Shown: positions 60,508-64,000 of the stretch, piece after piece
Layout of the letters: the number at the start of each line of letters is the position of its first letter
Numbering within the stretch: the stretch's first letter is position 1
Origin: Acidobacteriota bacterium
GTDB lineage: Bacteria > Acidobacteriota > Thermoanaerobaculia > UBA5066
DNA length: 64,000 nucleotides
Direction: 5' to 3'
NCBI GenBank assembly: GCA_016716715.1
Contig: JADJVE010000005.1
Coordinates: 1-64,000, forward strand
Translations under genes and position numbers: made by a program
Notes under the pieces: model-generated
Database searches by the model: none
What the model saw: only the letters and a program-made list of their open reading frames with translations
What the model was told of the DNA's origin: nothing

Positions 60508-62427
60508 CTAGGGGGAGTCGACGCGGAAAACCCGGAAGCGGGGCTGGAAACTGCCGTCCGGCCGGAGCGAGCCCGTGCGCGAGTCGAGGACGCGGACGAG
60601 GAAGGGGACGGGCCGCTCGGAGGCGGACTCGTGCACGCGCCGCCCGAACATCGACGACGTCGGCCCGGGAGCGCGCCCCGCCGCGGCGGCGTAGGACGGC
60701 AGGAGGCGCGACACGTCGGCCGTGACGAGGTAGCGGCACTTCGCGCCCCGGAGAATCGCGAGCGCCTCGGCGTCGTCGGTCGCCGTGAAGAGCCGGCACT
60801 GGCGCCGCCAGCCGTAGACGAAGGGGTCGGCGGCGGACGGGCGTCCGGCGAGCGCCGTCACGAAGTGGCCCGCCGACCACGGCGGCATGACGCCGGGGAT
60901 CGAGCCCGGCGCGGGCGGCGGCAGCGCGGCGGGGTCGGCCGGCGGCGGGTCGAGCGCGCGAAGCCGCGCGAAGAGCTCGAGGACGTCGTCGCCGGGGGCG
61001 CTCGCGTAGGCCTGCGCGCGGGCGAGATACGGAGCGCCCGGGAAGACGACGAGCGCTGAGGCGAGGGCGATCGGGGCGAAGAGGCGCGCGCGGCCGTGCA
61101 ACCGTCGAGGCGCAAGACGCGCGACTGCCTCGGCGAGAGCCAGCGCCGCGAAGATCGACAGGTAATAGACGTTGCGCTGCTGGAAGAGCGCCATCACGAA
61201 GACGGCGGCGGCGAAGAGCGCGACGAGCGCGCGCGCGGCGGCCCGCGGGCGCGAAGGAAGGACGGGGCGCCGCGCCGCGGGCCGGAGCCACACGAGGACG
61301 GCGAGCGGGACGAGGAGGAAACCCGGGGAGAGCTCGCGCACGGCGCGCTCGAACGTGGACCAGGTGCTCACGAGCGGCTGGCATTCGGCGACGAGGCGCA
61401 GGAACTCGGGCGGGTAGGAGAGGAAGCCGCCGTCGGCGAAGTCGTCCGCGCGCGCGCCCGCTCCTTCCTTGAACACGTACGTCCCTCCGCGGAACACGGC
61501 CTCGAGGACGCGCTGGGCGTTCGGCAGCGCGACGGCGAGAGCCGCGGCCGCGCCGAGGCCCCAGATCAGCCGGCGCCGCGCCGAGGGGGCGCGCCATGCG
61601 GAGAGCGCGAGGAGCGGGACGGCGGCTCCGGCGAGGAGCGCGGGCTGGAACCAGCCGAAGGAGACGAAGGCGAACGGGACGGGCTCCCGCGGAAGGGTGA
61701 GCGCGGCCCCTCCGGCGACGAGGACGGCGGCCGCGAGAGCGGCGGCGCCGGCGCCCTCTCCGAGCGCGACGGCCGCCCACGCGAGGCCGAGGCCCGCGAC
61801 GAAGACGGCGCCCTGCCACGTGAGGACCGCCAGCGCGATCGCGGCGCCGAAGACGGCCGCGCGCGCGACGCGCGCGCCGGGCGGCGCGGCGGCGGCCCAC
61901 GCGCCCGCCGCGAGAACGAGCAGGAGGTTGAGCGCCTCGGCGACGTGGTGGTCGAAGTGGCCGAAGCCGCCCCACAGGACGGCGGCCGGGATCGCGACGT
62001 ACGCGGCGGCGGCGATCCGGGCGCGGCGGCGGCCGAACACCCGCCGCGCGAGGAAGAAGAGGGGAACGACGTGCAGGGCGCCGAGAACGGCGGGAAGGGT
62101 GGCCGCGACCCGTGTCACCTGCTCCGTCGTCGCGGTGGCGCCGTAGAGGGCTCGCGAGATCCCTCCGGCGAGGAGATCGAACGCGGGCGGCCAGATGAAG
62201 ACGCCGCCGTCGGGGTGGTTCAGGTACGGGTCGCGGAACGGGACGCGCGGGAAGTTGCGCGCGACCGAGACCGTGCGCCGGAGATGGCCGTAGCAGTCGG
62301 GAGAGAGGAGGCGCCACCCGTGCGCCGTGGCGTCGGGGAACGGCGCGAGCCGGAAGGAAAGGGCGGCGAGGAAGACGAGAGCCACGAAGAACCCGTCCCG
62401 GCCGCGGCCACGCGCGCGCGTCTGCAC
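60508..62427 (-). CDS. STT3/AglB-like oligosaccharyltransferase
   Basis: 639 residues from a GTG. About twelve helices and a C-terminal soluble part. STT3 hallmarks: RLLSPDCYGHLRRTVSVARN (first-loop Asp44), GHFDHHVAEALNLLLVLAAG (DHHxxE-type motif near 159-164), TWQGAVFVAG, and PPWSAGHFVTALAGRPSAAD near residue 515, which stands where STT3 has WWDYGxxI. The WWD of the classic motif is PWS here. It would transfer a lipid-linked glycan to Asn of exported proteins. Nine bases before the GT2 gene on the same strand. Confidence 0.82.
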   Translation of the reverse strand: MQTRARGRGRDGFFVALVFLAALSFRLAPFPDATAHGWRLLSPDCYGHLRRTVSVARNFPRVPFRDPYLNHPDGGVFIWPPAFDLLAGGISRALYGATATTEQVTRVAATLPAVLGALHVVPLFFLARRVFGRRRARIAAAAYVAIPAAVLWGGFGHFDHHVAEALNLLLVLAAGAWAAAAPPGARVARAAVFGAAIALAVLTWQGAVFVAGLGLAWAAVALGEGAGAAALAAAVLVAGGAALTLPREPVPFAFVSFGWFQPALLAGAAVPLLALSAWRAPSARRRLIWGLGAAAALAVALPNAQRVLEAVFRGGTYVFKEGAGARADDFADGGFLSYPPEFLRLVAECQPLVSTWSTFERAVRELSPGFLLVPLAVLVWLRPAARRPVLPSRPRAAARALVALFAAAVFVMALFQQRNVYYLSIFAALALAEAVARLAPRRLHGRARLFAPIALASALVVFPGAPYLARAQAYASAPGDDVLELFARLRALDPPPADPAALPPPAPGSIPGVMPPWSAGHFVTALAGRPSAADPFVYGWRRQCRLFTATDDAEALAILRGAKCRYLVTADVSRLLPSYAAAAGRAPGPTSSMFGRRVHESASERPVPFLVRVLDSRTGSLRPDGSFQPRFRVFRVDSP

Positions 62428-62485
62428 GGCGCGAGCGTAACAGCCAGTCCGAGTTCCTTCCGCGCCGGCCCCCTACAATCCCGGG

Positions 62486-64000
62486 ATGCATTCCCCCGGG
62501 CCGCTCCGGTTCTGGCTCGGCGCCGCCGCGCTCGGCGTTCTCGGCGTGCTGCTCGTCGCCGACCACGCGCGAAACGACAGCCCGACGATGGACGAGCCGT
62601 TCCACACGCTTGCGGCCGCCGAGTACGCGATCGCCGGGACGTACAACGCGAACCTCGAGCATCCACCGCTCGTGAAGCTCCTGTCGGGTTTCGCGGTGCG
62701 CGCGGCGGGCGCGCGCCCGCCGCGCATGGACGAGCCCTTCTCGATGCGCACCGCCGAGCAGCCGCGCCCGTTCGCGTTCAGCTCGACGCTGACGCCGGAA
62801 CGCCTCTTCGGCGCCGCGCGCGCGCCCGTGGCCGCGCTCTTCTTCGTGCTCGTCCTCGTCGTGGGCGGCGCCGTGCGCCGCTGGGGCGGGAGCGTCGCCG
62901 GGCTTCTCGCCGCGGCGCTCGTCGCGCTGGAGCCGAACCTCGTCGCGCACGCGGGAGTCGTCCACACCGATCTCGCGGCGGCGCTCGGGTTCTTCGCGAC
63001 GCTCTCCCTGTGCCTCCTCGCGCTCGAGAAGCGCTCCCTCGCGCTCTGGGCCGGAGCGGGCGCGGCGCTCGGTGCCAGCCTCGCGGCGAAGTTCTCCTGT
63101 GTCCTTCTCGTGCCGATGGTCGCGGTCCTCGCGCTCGTCGGCCTCTTCCGGGAGCGGCGCGCGGCCGCGCGCGAGGGACGGCGTGCGTCCGCCCTCCCCG
63201 CGGTCGGCCTCCTCCTCGCGGGCGCCGTGTCGGCCGCCGTCCTCTTCGGGTGCTATGCCGTGGCGATGCGGAACATGTCCGCGCGCGACGCCGAGGGAGC
63301 CGTCCGCATCTTCCTCGCCTCGCGGGAGGCGCCGCCGGCCACGGTGGAGCGCGTCGTGGCGATCTCCTCGATCTCGAAGCAGGCGGGCCACTACGCGGCC
63401 GGCCTCGCGGGAATCGCGATCCAGAACAGGACCGGCGGCGGTGTGAACTTCCTCTGCGGAAGGCTCTCCGTCGACGGCTTCTGGAACTATTTCTTCGTTG
63501 CCTTTGCGGTGAAGTCGGCCCTCGGCTTCCTCGGGGTCCTCGGTGCGGCCGTCGTCCTCGCGGCGGTGAAGCGCGACCGCCTCACGCTCATCTTCTGGGC
63601 GCTCGTCCTGCCGGTCGCCTACCTCTTCCTGACGGGCATGGCGACGTCGTACAACATCGGGATCCGCCACATGCTCCCGGTGTATCCGCTCCTCGCAGCG
63701 GCGGCGGTCCTCGCCGTCTTCCGCGCGCTGCCCCCCCGCGCCGCGGCCGCGGTGCTCACGGCCGGCGTCGCGATCCAGGCCGCCGAGATTCTCGCGGTCC
63801 ACCCGCACGAGCTCTCGTTCTTCAACGCGGCCGCGGGCGGCCCGGCGCACGGGGCCGCGTGGCTGAACGACTCGAACCTCGACTGGGGGCAGGACCTCGC
63901 GCGCGTCGCGGCGCGGCTTAAGGCGCGCGGGGAGGACGCGGGGACGACGATCGCCTACTTCGGCGGGGCGGATCCCGCGTACTACCTCCCGAAGGCGCGA
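62486..64000 (+). CDS. GT39/PMT-like glycosyltransferase, 3' end cut by window
   Basis: 505 codons are present from the ATG at 62486 and the frame is open to the right edge. First loop DSPTMDEPFHTLAAAEYAIA with Asp-Glu, then YNANLEHPPLVKLLSG and HTDLAAALGFFATLSL are typical of the phospholipid-carrier-dependent GT39 branch; GIRHMLPVYPLL and WLNDSNLDWGQDLARVAARL mark the usual C-terminal region. Probable O-mannosyl- or lipid-A-type sugar transferase. Divergent from the STT3-like gene, 58 bases apart. Confidence 0.87.
   Translation, partial: MHSPGPLRFWLGAAALGVLGVLLVADHARNDSPTMDEPFHTLAAAEYAIAGTYNANLEHPPLVKLLSGFAVRAAGARPPRMDEPFSMRTAEQPRPFAFSSTLTPERLFGAARAPVAALFFVLVLVVGGAVRRWGGSVAGLLAAALVALEPNLVAHAGVVHTDLAAALGFFATLSLCLLALEKRSLALWAGAGAALGASLAAKFSCVLLVPMVAVLALVGLFRERRAAAREGRRASALPAVGLLLAGAVSAAVLFGCYAVAMRNMSARDAEGAVRIFLASREAPPATVERVVAISSISKQAGHYAAGLAGIAIQNRTGGGVNFLCGRLSVDGFWNYFFVAFAVKSALGFLGVLGAAVVLAAVKRDRLTLIFWALVLPVAYLFLTGMATSYNIGIRHMLPVYPLLAAAAVLAVFRALPPRAAAAVLTAGVAIQAAEILAVHPHELSFFNAAAGGPAHGAAWLNDSNLDWGQDLARVAARLKARGEDAGTTIAYFGGADPAYYLPKAR

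Overview
The window is about 70% GC, very densely packed, and reads as one chromosomal segment of a Gram-negative bacterium. The best guess is a member of the Acidobacteriota (Thermoanaerobaculia-like). The reasons are an Oar-type TonB-dependent receptor with an N-terminal carboxypeptidase-regulatory-like domain, PD40/TolB-like secreted propellers, several large GT-C membrane glycosyltransferases, and frequent GTG/TTG starts. The taxon is an inference; there is no rRNA or ribosomal protein to confirm it. I saw no tRNA, rRNA, CRISPR array, transposase or phage gene.

Layout. 1-8.3 kb: a Tat-exported glycosylasparaginase (cut by the left edge), a lone receiver domain, an OPT transporter, a DUF2752 protein, the Ada DNA repair protein, a PolB-like exonuclease, a hydrolase and an unknown histidine-rich membrane protein. 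8.4-12.9 kb: nadA, a membrane-bound SpoIIE/RsbU-type phosphatase and a CaiB/BaiF CoA-transferase, translationally coupled. 12.8-15.5 kb: five tandem paralogous small secreted proteins of unknown function. 15.6-22.7 kb: a P-loop kinase-like protein, a double DinB protein, an arsenosugar pair (peroxidase-like protein plus ArsS), a SOUL haem-binding protein, a beta-hydroxyacid dehydrogenase, a SprT metalloprotein and a TonB-C protein. 22.7-33.5 kb: kbl, a DUF5666 protein, a VOC protein with a histone-like tail, moaE and moaD flanking a ParA plus Phd/VapC block, a frameshifted PD40 propeller, SDR, HAD, an APC permease and a one-haem protein. 33.5-40.5 kb: a patatin/BamA-type outer-membrane phospholipase (frameshifted), mscL, a lipocalin-like hydrolase and a LolCDE-like ABC exporter.

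40.5-64 kb is an envelope glycan region: a Wzm/Wzt polysaccharide exporter, an ArnT-like GT39, a large TonB receptor, two tandem phosphodiesterase/TPR proteins, a contiguous arnC - arnA(formyl) - arnA(dehydrogenase/decarboxylase) - arnD run (L-Ara4N-type lipid modification, with ArnA split into two genes and no ArnB), then a thioesterase and five membrane or sugar-transfer proteins, including an STT3-like oligosaccharyltransferase.

Two window-wide patterns deserve attention. First, a short AT-rich nucleotide motif (core TTTTCTTMGAAGGTGAAGAG) recurs at least eleven times, almost always inside genes, in both orientations and in several reading frames, often as inward-facing pairs around a GC-rich centre. 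I think it is a dispersed element that inserts in coding sequence without breaking it. Second, four conserved genes carry single-base indels, mostly at G/C runs, which looks more like sequence error than decay. Adjacent genes very often overlap by the 4-base GTGA/ATGA/TTGA/CTGA pattern, so translational coupling is the rule here.
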